This document shows positions 6,255-13,197 of a stretch of DNA of 17,345 nt, in pieces; position 1 is the first letter of the stretch; each line of letters starts with the position of its first letter. Under the pieces are notes generated by a model, which did no database searches, was not told where the DNA came from, and worked only from the letters and a program-made list of their open reading frames with translations. The position numbers were made by a program, and so were the translations under genes. This DNA comes from Bacteroidaceae bacterium (GTDB lineage: Bacteria > Bacteroidota > Bacteroidia > Bacteroidales > Bacteroidaceae), in NCBI GenBank assembly GCA_016302435.1, contig JAEDNQ010000027.1:1-17345 (forward strand), read 5' to 3'.

Positions 6255-9200
6255 TTAGAATCCGAGGTTCAGTCCGAAGATGATGTCTTTGGAGACGGGC
6301 TGGGCGTAGGGATTGCCCATGGTCTCAGGGTCGAGGTAGTTGTCGTAGTTGCTGGATATGACGAGCAGGTTGCGTCCTTCTATGCTCGCAGAGGCATTTC
6401 TCACTCCGAGCTTCTTGAGCCAGGGCATGTCGAACTTATAGGCTAAGCGGAGGCTCTGCAGGCGCATGTAGTTGCTGTCCTTCACCCAGAGGTCGAGCAT
6501 GTTGAAGAGGTTGAGGTCGTGATATTGCACATATTCGGCTGGGCGGTCGGTGGAGTTCATGAGCACAGGGTACTTGGCTCCGGGGTTGGATGGTGTCCAG
6601 CGGTTGAGAACGTCGTGGTTAGTGTTGAGACCGCGGTCGAAGGAGGTGGAGTTGTATGATGGGGTTACTCGTACCTTCATGCCGAGGTTGAACGTGAAGT
6701 TGATGCCAAGCTGCCATTGTTTCCAGTCGATGGTATTGATGAATCCGCCTGACACCTTGGGGTCGACGGTGCCCATGTATTTGTAGAGGGAGCGCTGCTC
6801 GGCTGCTGAGAGTGTGGAGGCACCGTATTCGTTGAGCTTGAGGAGTTCGGTCAGTGTCACGCTCTTGCCGTCAGCTCCTGCGAAGAGCGGATAGCCCTCG
6901 GCATCGAGTCCCTTGGTTTCCAAGGCGAAGATGGCACCTACAGGATAACCTTCCCTACCTGGGTAGGTGGCATTTTCCGCCACAGTCTCCCGTAGCACCT
7001 TGTTCTTGTTGAATCCGAGATTGAGGTTTGTCGTCCAACGTAGGTCGTCTCGCCAGATGTTGCGTGTGCCTATGGCTATCTCCCATCCGTAGTTGTCCAT
7101 GGTGGCCCAGTTGATGGTGGTGCTGCTGAAGCCAGTCTCCAGGGGCAGCATCTTGAGGCCAATGAGGTCGGAGCTATGGCGGTAGTAGTAGTCAACACTC
7201 AGGCTGAGGACATTGTCGAAGAGTGCCATGTCGAGGCCTGCATTGACGTTTTGTGTCTTTTCCCACTTGAGCGAGGGGTTGGGGGCTGTCTCTGCGCTGA
7301 TGACATATTCGGGTTTGCCGAGTATGCTCTTCTGGTCGTAGGTGCCTATGAGGTAGGGCGAGGTGTTCTTGTCTATGTTGCCCTGTATGCCGTAGGACGC
7401 TCTGAGGCTGAGGTTGTCTATCCAGCTGACAGGTCGGAGCCACTCTTCCTGCTTGGCTCGCCAGAGTCCGCTGACACTGTAGAGGGGGAGGAAGCGGTAT
7501 TTCTTGGCTATGCCAAAGACATCAGAGCCATCGAAGCGGACGGATCCGCCGAGGGTGTAGCGATTGGAGAATGTGTAGCTTCCTGTTGCAAACCAGCTGA
7601 CATAGGCATTCTCCGTCTTTGTCTCCCTGTGGAGGGGGAACATGTCGGCGGCATTCTCCGAGGGGAAGTATACAGTCTGGCTGGTGAGAGTGCGAGGGTC
7701 ATAGCCATAGGCGGCAGAATAGGTGGTATTGGCATCTATGTGCCTTATCTCCGAACCGACCATGAACTGCATGCTGTGCTGGAGAAACTCGCCAAAGCTG
7801 TGGTCTGCCTCTATCATGCCCTTCCATGTCCACTGCGATGTGTGTCCCTCCGTCACCTTGTGCATGCCGCCCGTGGTGGGGAGGAAGGGGCGCTGACCGT
7901 CGCTGTAGGAGTAGAGGGAGCGTTCGAGGTCTTTGCGCATGGCGAAGGAGTTCTCGCCTGCATATTTGTCTATAGTGCTGGCTTCGACCTGGAGTCCGAG
8001 CTGGGTGGTGAACTTGAGCCAGCGGAAGAGCTTCAGTTCGGCGTCGAAGATGGCCATGACCTGACGGTCGGTGCGCTCGTGGGAGGTGTTGGCTCTCTCT
8101 TCGAAGATGTTGAAGTCGAGTTGGCTGTCTTCCTTGCCTCCCTGCACATTGATGTCGTAGACATAGTTGCCATCAGCGTCGAAGGGTGTGAAATAGGGAT
8201 TGGCAAGACGACTGTAGTATACAGGGTTGACGAATCCGTTATAGTCGGTCATGAAGGAGTGCTGCTTACGTTGGCTGGCAAAGAGCGATGCTCCTATCTT
8301 GAGGATGTCGTTGATGCGCACGGTGGTCTTCAGCGTGGTGTTGAAGCGGTTGGCATCGACTCCTCTGACGTTGCCCTGCTGATCGTAGTAGCCTACAGAG
8401 GCATAGTATGTGGCTTTGTTGCCTCCGCCGCTGATGCTGAAGCCGTACTCCTGAGCGAGTGCTGTGCGCATGAGTATGTCGTTCCAGTCGGTGTTGACAT
8501 TGCGAAGGCTGTTGATGCGCTCCTGCGCCTGTGGGGTGAGAGCTCCCCACCCTCCTGCCTTGTAGCTATCCACCTCGCCCATCGAGGAGAGGATTCGGTA
8601 GACATCACCTTTGTTTTCGCGGAAGGTGTAGTCGGAGTGCAGGAGGTCGAGTTCGAGGTTGACTTTCTCGTTGCTGTTGAGGAGGTTGAGTCGGTCAAGG
8701 TCGATGTTGGGGCTGCATGTGAGCTTGGCGTTGAAGTTGATGACGGGTGCTCCAGCCTTACCTCTCTTCGTGGTGATGACGATGACGCCATTGGCAGCTC
8801 TCGCGCCATAGATAGCTGTGGCTGCGGCATCCTTGAGCACAGTGATGCTCTCGATGTCGGCAGGGTTGATGCCAGCGATGCTTGTCTGGTAGAGGTTGTC
8901 TATGTCTTTCAGCTCGTCGGTGGAGGGCACGTCTGTGCCTTCAAGCGGTATGCCGTCGAGCACCCACAGGGGGTCTTGGCTTCCGTTGATGCTTGATATA
9001 CCTCTGATGCGTATCTTCAGCGGAGCGCCTGGAGCTCCAGAGGAGGTCACAGTGGAGAGGCCTGCCACTTGACCTGCTAAGGCTTGGTCGATGTTGTGCA
9101 CGGCTCCGACTGTCGCCTCGTCTATCTTGACTGTGGTGGACGAACCTGTCATCTTGCGCCGGTCTATCTTCTGGTAGCCGGTGACGACAAAGTCGTTGAG

Positions 9201-9338
9201 CTCAAGGTCTTTGGCTATGTCCTTGGCCTTGGCTGTTGAAGGGGTTTTCTGAGCGGTAGTGTCGGGAGGTGTGCTCGACTGAGCTGCCGCCATGCTTGCT
9301 GCGGCCAATGCCGCTATTGTCAGTAGTGTCTTTCTCAT
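6255..9338 (-). CDS. SusC/RagA-family TonB-dependent outer-membrane transporter
   Basis: This 1027-residue TonB-dependent channel would import ligands delivered by its SusD partner. A signal peptide ends near AAAQ (20). A Ton-box-like LNDFVVTGYQK lies at 47-57. The plug domain (about 62-195) carries the SusC hallmarks PLWVLDGIPL (123-132) and DIESITVLKDAAATAIYGAR (161-180), followed by GVIVITTKRG. The remainder is the 22-strand barrel, ending in a terminal aromatic strand (IIFGLNLGF). Unusually, the carboxypeptidase-regulatory-like domain that normally lies between signal and plug is absent; only a Thr/Pro/Lys linker of about 25 residues is present. The gene follows the metalloprotease gene across an 18-bp tandem repeat and precedes susD. 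Confidence 0.96.
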   Translation of the reverse strand: MRKTLLTIAALAAASMAAAQSSTPPDTTAQKTPSTAKAKDIAKDLELNDFVVTGYQKIDRRKMTGSSTTVKIDEATVGAVHNIDQALAGQVAGLSTVTSSGAPGAPLKIRIRGISSINGSQDPLWVLDGIPLEGTDVPSTDELKDIDNLYQTSIAGINPADIESITVLKDAAATAIYGARAANGVIVITTKRGKAGAPVINFNAKLTCSPNIDLDRLNLLNSNEKVNLELDLLHSDYTFRENKGDVYRILSSMGEVDSYKAGGWGALTPQAQERINSLRNVNTDWNDILMRTALAQEYGFSISGGGNKATYYASVGYYDQQGNVRGVDANRFNTTLKTTVRINDILKIGASLFASQRKQHSFMTDYNGFVNPVYYSRLANPYFTPFDADGNYVYDINVQGGKEDSQLDFNIFEERANTSHERTDRQVMAIFDAELKLFRWLKFTTQLGLQVEASTIDKYAGENSFAMRKDLERSLYSYSDGQRPFLPTTGGMHKVTEGHTSQWTWKGMIEADHSFGEFLQHSMQFMVGSEIRHIDANTTYSAAYGYDPRTLTSQTVYFPSENAADMFPLHRETKTENAYVSWFATGSYTFSNRYTLGGSVRFDGSDVFGIAKKYRFLPLYSVSGLWRAKQEEWLRPVSWIDNLSLRASYGIQGNIDKNTSPYLIGTYDQKSILGKPEYVISAETAPNPSLKWEKTQNVNAGLDMALFDNVLSLSVDYYYRHSSDLIGLKMLPLETGFSSTTINWATMDNYGWEIAIGTRNIWRDDLRWTTNLNLGFNKNKVLRETVAENATYPGREGYPVGAIFALETKGLDAEGYPLFAGADGKSVTLTELLKLNEYGASTLSAAEQRSLYKYMGTVDPKVSGGFINTIDWKQWQLGINFTFNLGMKVRVTPSYNSTSFDRGLNTNHDVLNRWTPSNPGAKYPVLMNSTDRPAEYVQYHDLNLFNMLDLWVKDSNYMRLQSLRLAYKFDMPWLKKLGVRNASASIEGRNLLVISSNYDNYLDPETMGNPYAQPVSKDIIFGLNLGF

Positions 9339-9361
9339 TGTTGAAGGAGGTATTTAGGGGC

Positions 9362-9520
9362 TTTCGGTACTAACGACAGGAACGGTATTAACGACACGAA
9401 CGTTATTTACGTTACGAACGATTCTAACGTCACGAACGATTCTAACGTCACGAACGACTCTAACGTCCTTAACGTTACTCTCGTCCTTAACGTTACTGAC
9501 GTCCTTAACGTCATTAACGA
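9362..9520. repeat. 18-bp tandem repeat array (two 9-bp AACG half-units per period)
   Basis: From 9371 to 9514 there are eight consecutive 18-bp units with no indels; the clearest is TAACGTCACGAACGATTC (9425-9442). Each unit splits into two 9-bp halves, most with AACG at positions 2-5. Partial halves extend to 9362 and 9520. Central units (9425-9460) are nearly identical and outer ones diverge. The array fills most of the 195 bp between the metalloprotease stop and the susC start. Because 18 is a multiple of three, some frames stay open. On the minus strand one runs in frame from the metalloprotease stop for 59 codons, and another has an ATG at 9514 giving 35 codons ending at 9407. I found no initiation signal for either. 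Confidence 0.92.
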
Positions 9521-9533
9521 AGCTATCTTTTCT

Positions 9534-12047
9534 TTACAGCCCGAGGGCGGTGTCTATTCTTTTGACGATGTCAGCGAAGTGCATCTGCTGTAGTGTTGCT
9601 CCTGTGCCGGCATGCGCCTTTGCGAACTGGCGTATGCGCATCAGCTGTGCGCGCTTGATGCTTATGGGGTCGCTGAGGCGGTTGATGGCGATGCCTGAGA
9701 AGGACAGGGTGCGTGGCTTGGTGGAGAGCTGATGCTCGCTGCAGCACAGGCCGTTTTCACGTTCTCTCTCCTCGTAGAGCGACTTGTTGATTTTCACTCC
9801 CTCATTTTCTGCGGCGGCGGTGATGAGAGCGTCTACCATGGCTTTCTGCACGTAGCGCTCCATGAGGTCGGGCTGCTGCCTCTTGGCGAAGAGGGAGTTG
9901 TAGAGCATGTCCATCATTTCCTTGGCAGTGAAGGCTTGCGCCTTGTTTTCTTCCTCATTGAGTGTCATGCGCATGATGCGCTCGTTGTTGAGCAAGTCCC
10001 AGATGATGTAGTTGACCTCATACTTGTAGGCTGTGGATGGATGTTCCTCTCTCTTGTTCTTCAAGAGGTATGTGTAGCGGGCTGCCGACGGAGAGAAGAG
10101 CCATTCGGGGTAGGTCAGCACCTCATCAATGATATATTGAAGGGCTTCTTTCTGACGGTCTTTCTCCACATAGGTGAAGGAGGGTTTGCCATCGCCCATG
10201 CAGGTGTTATCTAAGTATATGCCACCGATGTTGGCAAGGACGTGGTAGCTGTAGAGGTCCCACTGCGAGATGACTATACGCCAGAGGTCGGAGGCATCGT
10301 CCCATGGCTGGCAGAACTCATCGGTGCGTGTCCACGCTTCGAGTTTGGGCATGATGCGCTTGAGGTTGGCTATGCCATAGCGGGCACTCTTCATGCTGTT
10401 GTCGCCAAGGTCTTCGCTGAGGGCCCTGGGGTCGACAGCCGACCTGTAGTCTTGTGTCTCGCTGTAGCGGTATTCCTTGCCAGCATGTCTCTGGAGGAGT
10501 TCTGCAAGAGGCTTCTTGGCTTCTGCCTCAGAGGGGTACCAGCGGTAGCCCCATTCGATGGCCATGAGGTCGTAGGGACCTATGTGGGGGGCGAGCATGG
10601 TCACGCCGTCGCCTGGCTGCGCTATGTAGTTGAAGCGTGCATAGTCCATGATGCTGGCAGCTGTGCCTCCCACCTTGTCGGTGAAGGTCTTGCTGCGCAG
10701 GGAGTCGGTGGGGTAAGCGGCGGAGGCTATCATGTTGTGGCGCAAGCCGAGGGAGTGTCCCACCTCGTGTGTTGCCACGAAGCGTGCAGCATCATTGACG
10801 AGGACATCGGGAATCAGAGGCTGTCTCACTCTCGGGTCGATAGCTCCGGTCTGCACCTTCAGCCAGCTGGTGAGCAGCGAGCGCACGTTGTGCCACCAGA
10901 TGATGTCGGCTTCGAGTATCTCGCCGCTTCTCGGGTCAACGACACATGGCCCCATGGCATTGGCCTTTTCGGATGCGGCGTATGTGAGCACGGAGTACTT
11001 CATGTCATCGTTCTCACTCTCTATGCTGTCTGTCATGTCGGCAGCCATGATGGCATTTTTAAATCCGGCTCGCTCAAAGGCTACCTTCCAGTCTTCTATG
11101 CCCTGGCGTATGGCAGGCTTGATGGACGCTGGTATGCGCTGGTCGAGGTAGAAGACGATGGGCTTGACGGGCTCTACGAGTTCGCCCCTCATGTATGCCT
11201 CCTTATCTTTGGGTTCGAGTCGCCAGCGGTTGATGAAGTGCTTGGTCTTCACGTCCTGCTGGTCGTCGGAATAGCAGAGGCGGCTCTCTGTGAAGTAGCC
11301 CACTCGCTGGTTCTCCTCTCTTCCTTCCATGGGGGTCTCGTCGAGCAGATAGATGGACGAGGAGACGACAACGGAGACATTGACTTTCTCTGTGCCTTCA
11401 TATACCTTGACTGTCTGTTCGCTCAGGGCTGTCACGCTGCGTGGGTGCGACTTGACCTCAATGATGCGGCTGAGGTCGGTGACGGGCGAGTTGTTGATGT
11501 TTATCTTGTGGAAGACATCGTTGAGGCAGTTGTCTTTGCCGTTGAAGAGCTTGTCGACGGGGAAGATGACTGTGGCAGAGTCGGTGCCAACGGCTCTCAC
11601 CTTGATGGATGCTATGATGGGGTCGATATAGTTTTCGCTGACAGAGCGAGCAATAGCTGCATTGCCCTCAACGAGAGGTGTCACTCTCTGCTGGCGTATG
11701 ACAACAGTCTTTTCTTTCTTGTTCCACTCAAAGCGAATGGTCTGGTTCTCGTAGTTGATGCCTTTGTTGACTCCGCTCTCATTGAGTTCCTTGGGCACTT
11801 GCTGCAGGCGGTTGACAACAAGAAACTCGCGTCCGAGCAATGAGGTGGGCAGCTCGAGGAAGATGGTGTCCTTCTTTTCGATGACGTTCATCACTCCCCT
11901 CATGTTGACCGTGTCGCTGCCAGTGAGCAGACAATATTCCGACTTGGGCGGTGTCGGCGGTGTCTTGTCTTTTTTCTTCTTGGCATATACAGGGACTGCC
12001 ATAGAGGCTATGGCGGCTGCTAAGAGCACTGTGTGTGTAAGTTTCAT
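9534..12047 (-). CDS. Secreted zinc metalloprotease (DUF5117/DUF5118, M10-like)
   Basis: This 837-residue protein has a signal peptide of about 22 residues (cleavage after VYA), then a Lys-rich KKKKDKTPPTPP linker. A DUF5118-like segment (about 36-85), a DUF5117 region (about 93-285) and a catalytic domain follow. The active site is HEVGHSLGLRHN at 427-438, with zinc ligands His427, His431 and His437 and catalytic Glu428. The Met-turn is SIMDY, with Met467. Length and domain order match the Bacteroidetes proteins annotated as zinc-dependent metalloproteases, which often sit beside SusC/SusD genes. It is the first gene of the probable operon ending at the C10 protease. No lipobox is present, so a periplasmic or released form is more likely than a lipoprotein. 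It probably generates peptides for the SusCD pair. Substrate specificity is unknown. Confidence 0.93.
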   Translation of the reverse strand: MKLTHTVLLAAAIASMAVPVYAKKKKDKTPPTPPKSEYCLLTGSDTVNMRGVMNVIEKKDTIFLELPTSLLGREFLVVNRLQQVPKELNESGVNKGINYENQTIRFEWNKKEKTVVIRQQRVTPLVEGNAAIARSVSENYIDPIIASIKVRAVGTDSATVIFPVDKLFNGKDNCLNDVFHKININNSPVTDLSRIIEVKSHPRSVTALSEQTVKVYEGTEKVNVSVVVSSSIYLLDETPMEGREENQRVGYFTESRLCYSDDQQDVKTKHFINRWRLEPKDKEAYMRGELVEPVKPIVFYLDQRIPASIKPAIRQGIEDWKVAFERAGFKNAIMAADMTDSIESENDDMKYSVLTYAASEKANAMGPCVVDPRSGEILEADIIWWHNVRSLLTSWLKVQTGAIDPRVRQPLIPDVLVNDAARFVATHEVGHSLGLRHNMIASAAYPTDSLRSKTFTDKVGGTAASIMDYARFNYIAQPGDGVTMLAPHIGPYDLMAIEWGYRWYPSEAEAKKPLAELLQRHAGKEYRYSETQDYRSAVDPRALSEDLGDNSMKSARYGIANLKRIMPKLEAWTRTDEFCQPWDDASDLWRIVISQWDLYSYHVLANIGGIYLDNTCMGDGKPSFTYVEKDRQKEALQYIIDEVLTYPEWLFSPSAARYTYLLKNKREEHPSTAYKYEVNYIIWDLLNNERIMRMTLNEEENKAQAFTAKEMMDMLYNSLFAKRQQPDLMERYVQKAMVDALITAAAENEGVKINKSLYEERERENGLCCSEHQLSTKPRTLSFSGIAINRLSDPISIKRAQLMRIRQFAKAHAGTGATLQQMHFADIVKRIDTALGL

Positions 12048-12150
12048 AAATATTGGTGCGTAAATTTGTTAGTTGTGTGAAGGGTGGTGAGATTGCGGCA
12101 GATACCCAACTTCGTGGCATGCAGTGTGGCATATTGCGCCTCTCATGTTG

Positions 12151-12158
12151 CAAAGTTA
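12151..12158 (-). promoter_or_regulatory. Putative -7 box of the metalloprotease-SusCD operon
   Basis: Minus-strand TAACTTTG matches TAnnTTTG about 104 bp upstream of the metalloprotease ATG. Upstream at the expected spacing there is CTG rather than TTG, so the -33 element is imperfect. It is the best candidate I see for the operon's promoter. Confidence 0.45.
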
Positions 12159-12355
12159 CACATTATTATATATATCAGCATCATTTTGACAATATTTTTG
12201 ATTGATTATTATCTTTTCTGCAAATATATGTCTGATTTTGAAGACACAGTGTGCATCAAAGTGTCAAAGCGCATATCTGATGGCATAGAGCGGCACATCC
12301 TCCATCCATTCCTCTCTTCTATTGTCGGACTTGGAAGAACGGATTAGAGTGCAAA
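12159..12355. other. Intergenic region between the metalloprotease promoter and the small cassette
   Basis: The 308 bp between 12048 and 12355 hold no gene I can support. The first part is the metalloprotease leader and its -7 box. Positions 12160-12230 are very A/T rich and carry a plus-strand TATTTTTG (12193-12200), a -7-like match pointing away from the metalloprotease without a TTG at -33. A plus-strand frame of 39 codons (12228-12347, MSDFEDTVCIKVSK...) follows it, but I recognise no homologue. No terminator hairpin was found for the small cassette ending at 12356. Confidence 0.5.
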
Positions 12356-12592
12356 TTATTCTTGAACTACTGGAAGCGTATTCATCAATTCATACAGATA
12401 TGCAGGGCTTTGAACGTATAGCTCACCTTCCTCATCCTGAAGAGCAGCCATGAGCGGAGAATTGTACACACGTTCCATAGCCTGTTCTATGGAACAGCCT
12501 GTATCTTCTATAACATACTTTACCAACTCACTCAAAGCATAATCAGTGAGATATGTGGCTATCTGATGGTGGTTAGGCATGTTCATAAGCAT
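12356..12592 (-). CDS. Small hypothetical protein, partner in a DUF3791/DUF3990-type cassette
   Basis: This 78-residue acidic soluble protein has no signal peptide or membrane segment. The core reads ATYLTDYALSELVKYVIEDT, then SIEQAMERVYNSPLMAALQD, then LYVQSPAYLYELMNTL. From memory, small Bacteroidales proteins with this pattern (helical start, D-x-S/C-I-x-x-A repeat-like middle, Y-x-x-S-P-A-Y-x-Y-E-L end) are encoded beside DUF3990 and DUF3791 genes. Its start overlaps the DUF3990-like remnant by 10 bp, so it was probably translated as part of a three-gene unit. In-frame ATGs at 12586 and 12580 are alternative starts. An antitoxin-like or accessory role is plausible but not shown. Confidence 0.65.
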   Translation of the reverse strand: MLMNMPNHHQIATYLTDYALSELVKYVIEDTGCSIEQAMERVYNSPLMAALQDEEGELYVQSPAYLYELMNTLPVVQE

Positions 12593-12678
12593 TCGACTTT
12601 AGTTTTGTGGAGGAAGCGCAAAGACTGCTCAGTTCCCAAATAATATTGCTGATCAAGGTATCTGTCCTGAAGTATCAT
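12583..12678 (-). pseudogene. Likely remnant of a DUF3990-type (ADP-ribosyltransferase-like) gene
   Basis: A 31-codon frame starts MILQDRYLDQQYY and ends SLRFLHKTKVECL. It overlaps the upstream stop by ATGA and the downstream start by 10 bp, exactly as a middle gene of a coupled cassette would. DUF3990 proteins are, as I recall, about 160-180 residues, often begin MxLYHGS and end in a segment like D-Q-I-x-F-x-T-E-x-A-L-x-x-L. Here the first three residues and the DQQYYLGTEQSLRFL end look retained while everything between is missing. The frame is otherwise intact, which fits one in-frame internal deletion. The match is from memory of short motifs, so this is tentative. It could also be an unrelated short peptide. 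Confidence 0.45.
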
Positions 12679-12890
12679 GCCAGTGACCCTCCATTCTTTT
12701 GACACACGACAAGCAGGTCATCGATGGTATCGTCCATAGATTGAAGATGCTCTACGTCATAGAACTCTATAAGGAACGCCAGTCCCTTGTGTTCGTGCAG
12801 ATAACGGAATGCAGCCTGCCGAGTCATAGAAAAACGTCGGCCAAAAGCATTTATGCATGCCGTCAAAAAAGGTATCTCGTATTTGCTCAT
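12675..12890 (-). CDS. DUF3791-like small protein
   Basis: This 71-residue soluble protein starts MSKYEIPFLTACINAFGRRF and continues with a DUF3791-like pattern: a helical start, TRQAAFRYLHEHKGLAFLIEFYDVEHLQSMDDTIDDLL. The F-L-x-x-x-Y-x-x-x-H-x-Q/M-S segment is typical. I chose the ATG at 12890 because the promoter at 12915-12944 lies inside the longer possible frame (start 12944). The stop overlaps the next start (ATGA). DUF3791 genes are often neighbours of DUF3990 genes in gut Bacteroidales, which suggests a toxin-antitoxin-like or ADP-ribosylation-linked cassette. The biochemical role is unknown. Confidence 0.75.
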   Translation of the reverse strand: MSKYEIPFLTACINAFGRRFSMTRQAAFRYLHEHKGLAFLIEFYDVEHLQSMDDTIDDLLVVCQKNGGSLA

Positions 12891-12914
12891 CGTCGTTATA
12901 TTATATACACAGTG

Positions 12915-12944
12915 CAAAAATACAAAAAGTTTTTCGATTGCCAA
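12915..12944 (-). promoter_or_regulatory. Promoter of the DUF3791 cassette
   Basis: On the minus strand TTG (12944-12942) is followed after exactly 19 bp by TATTTTTG (12922-12915). Both boxes match the Bacteroidetes primary sigma consensus (TTG, then TAnnTTTG). The predicted transcript start is roughly 20 nt before the ATG at 12890, which decides the start codon of that gene. Confidence 0.8.
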
Positions 12945-13143
12945 GCAATTAAGGAGTTAAAAGTATAAAACGCGGCGGAAAGTTATATTATCATATTGGT
13001 TTCAGCCATACATTTGGTATTTTGAGTGGAAGAATAATTCTTATTTGAGAATGAATGGGTGATGTGGTTGGACAGTAATGCAACAGACATGTGAGAGACA
13101 TTTACCTACAGTCACATGCCTCCCACATCCCCACAAAAACACA

Positions 13144-13174
13144 AAGGGTGCAAGGCCAAAAGCCTTGCACCCTT
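13144..13174 (-). terminator. Intrinsic terminator of the large surface-protein gene
   Basis: AAGGGTGCAAGGC (13144-13156) pairs perfectly over 13 bp with 13162-13174 around a 5-nt loop. On the minus strand it is followed by TGTGTTTTTGTG. It lies 23 bp past the stop at 13198, so the large gene is transcribed separately from the small cassette. Confidence 0.88.
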
Positions 13175-13197
13175 GTCATTATCGTATGTCAGTGATG

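Noticed and set aside
7176..8996. Plus-strand open frame of 606 codons
   Set aside because: It lies wholly antisense to the strongly supported SusC gene, has low-complexity composition and no recognisable domain; it is a codon-bias shadow.
9371..9514. CRISPR array
   Set aside because: Units are directly adjacent 18-mers without spacers, and no cas genes are present; it is a simple tandem repeat.
10242..11843. Plus-strand open frame of 533 codons
   Set aside because: It is antisense to the metalloprotease gene, including its HExxH region, and shows no signal peptide, motif or leader; a shadow.
12084..12347. Plus-strand 87-codon frame with a hydrophobic middle
   Set aside because: Its start overlaps the metalloprotease leader, the hydrophobic stretch comes from A/T-rich promoter DNA, and nothing recognisable is encoded; only the last 39 codons merit a weak note.
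12891..12944. Longer N-terminus for the DUF3791-like protein starting at 12944
   Set aside because: The extra 18 residues would be encoded by the promoter itself (boxes at 12915-12944), and the family starts near MSKYEIPF.
13061..13129. Nested inverted pairs (GATGTGG/CCACATC and CATGTGA/TCACATG) that might be a structured RNA
   Set aside because: Two 7-bp stems with long unpaired stretches are easily expected by chance; no promoter or conserved RNA motif is visible.
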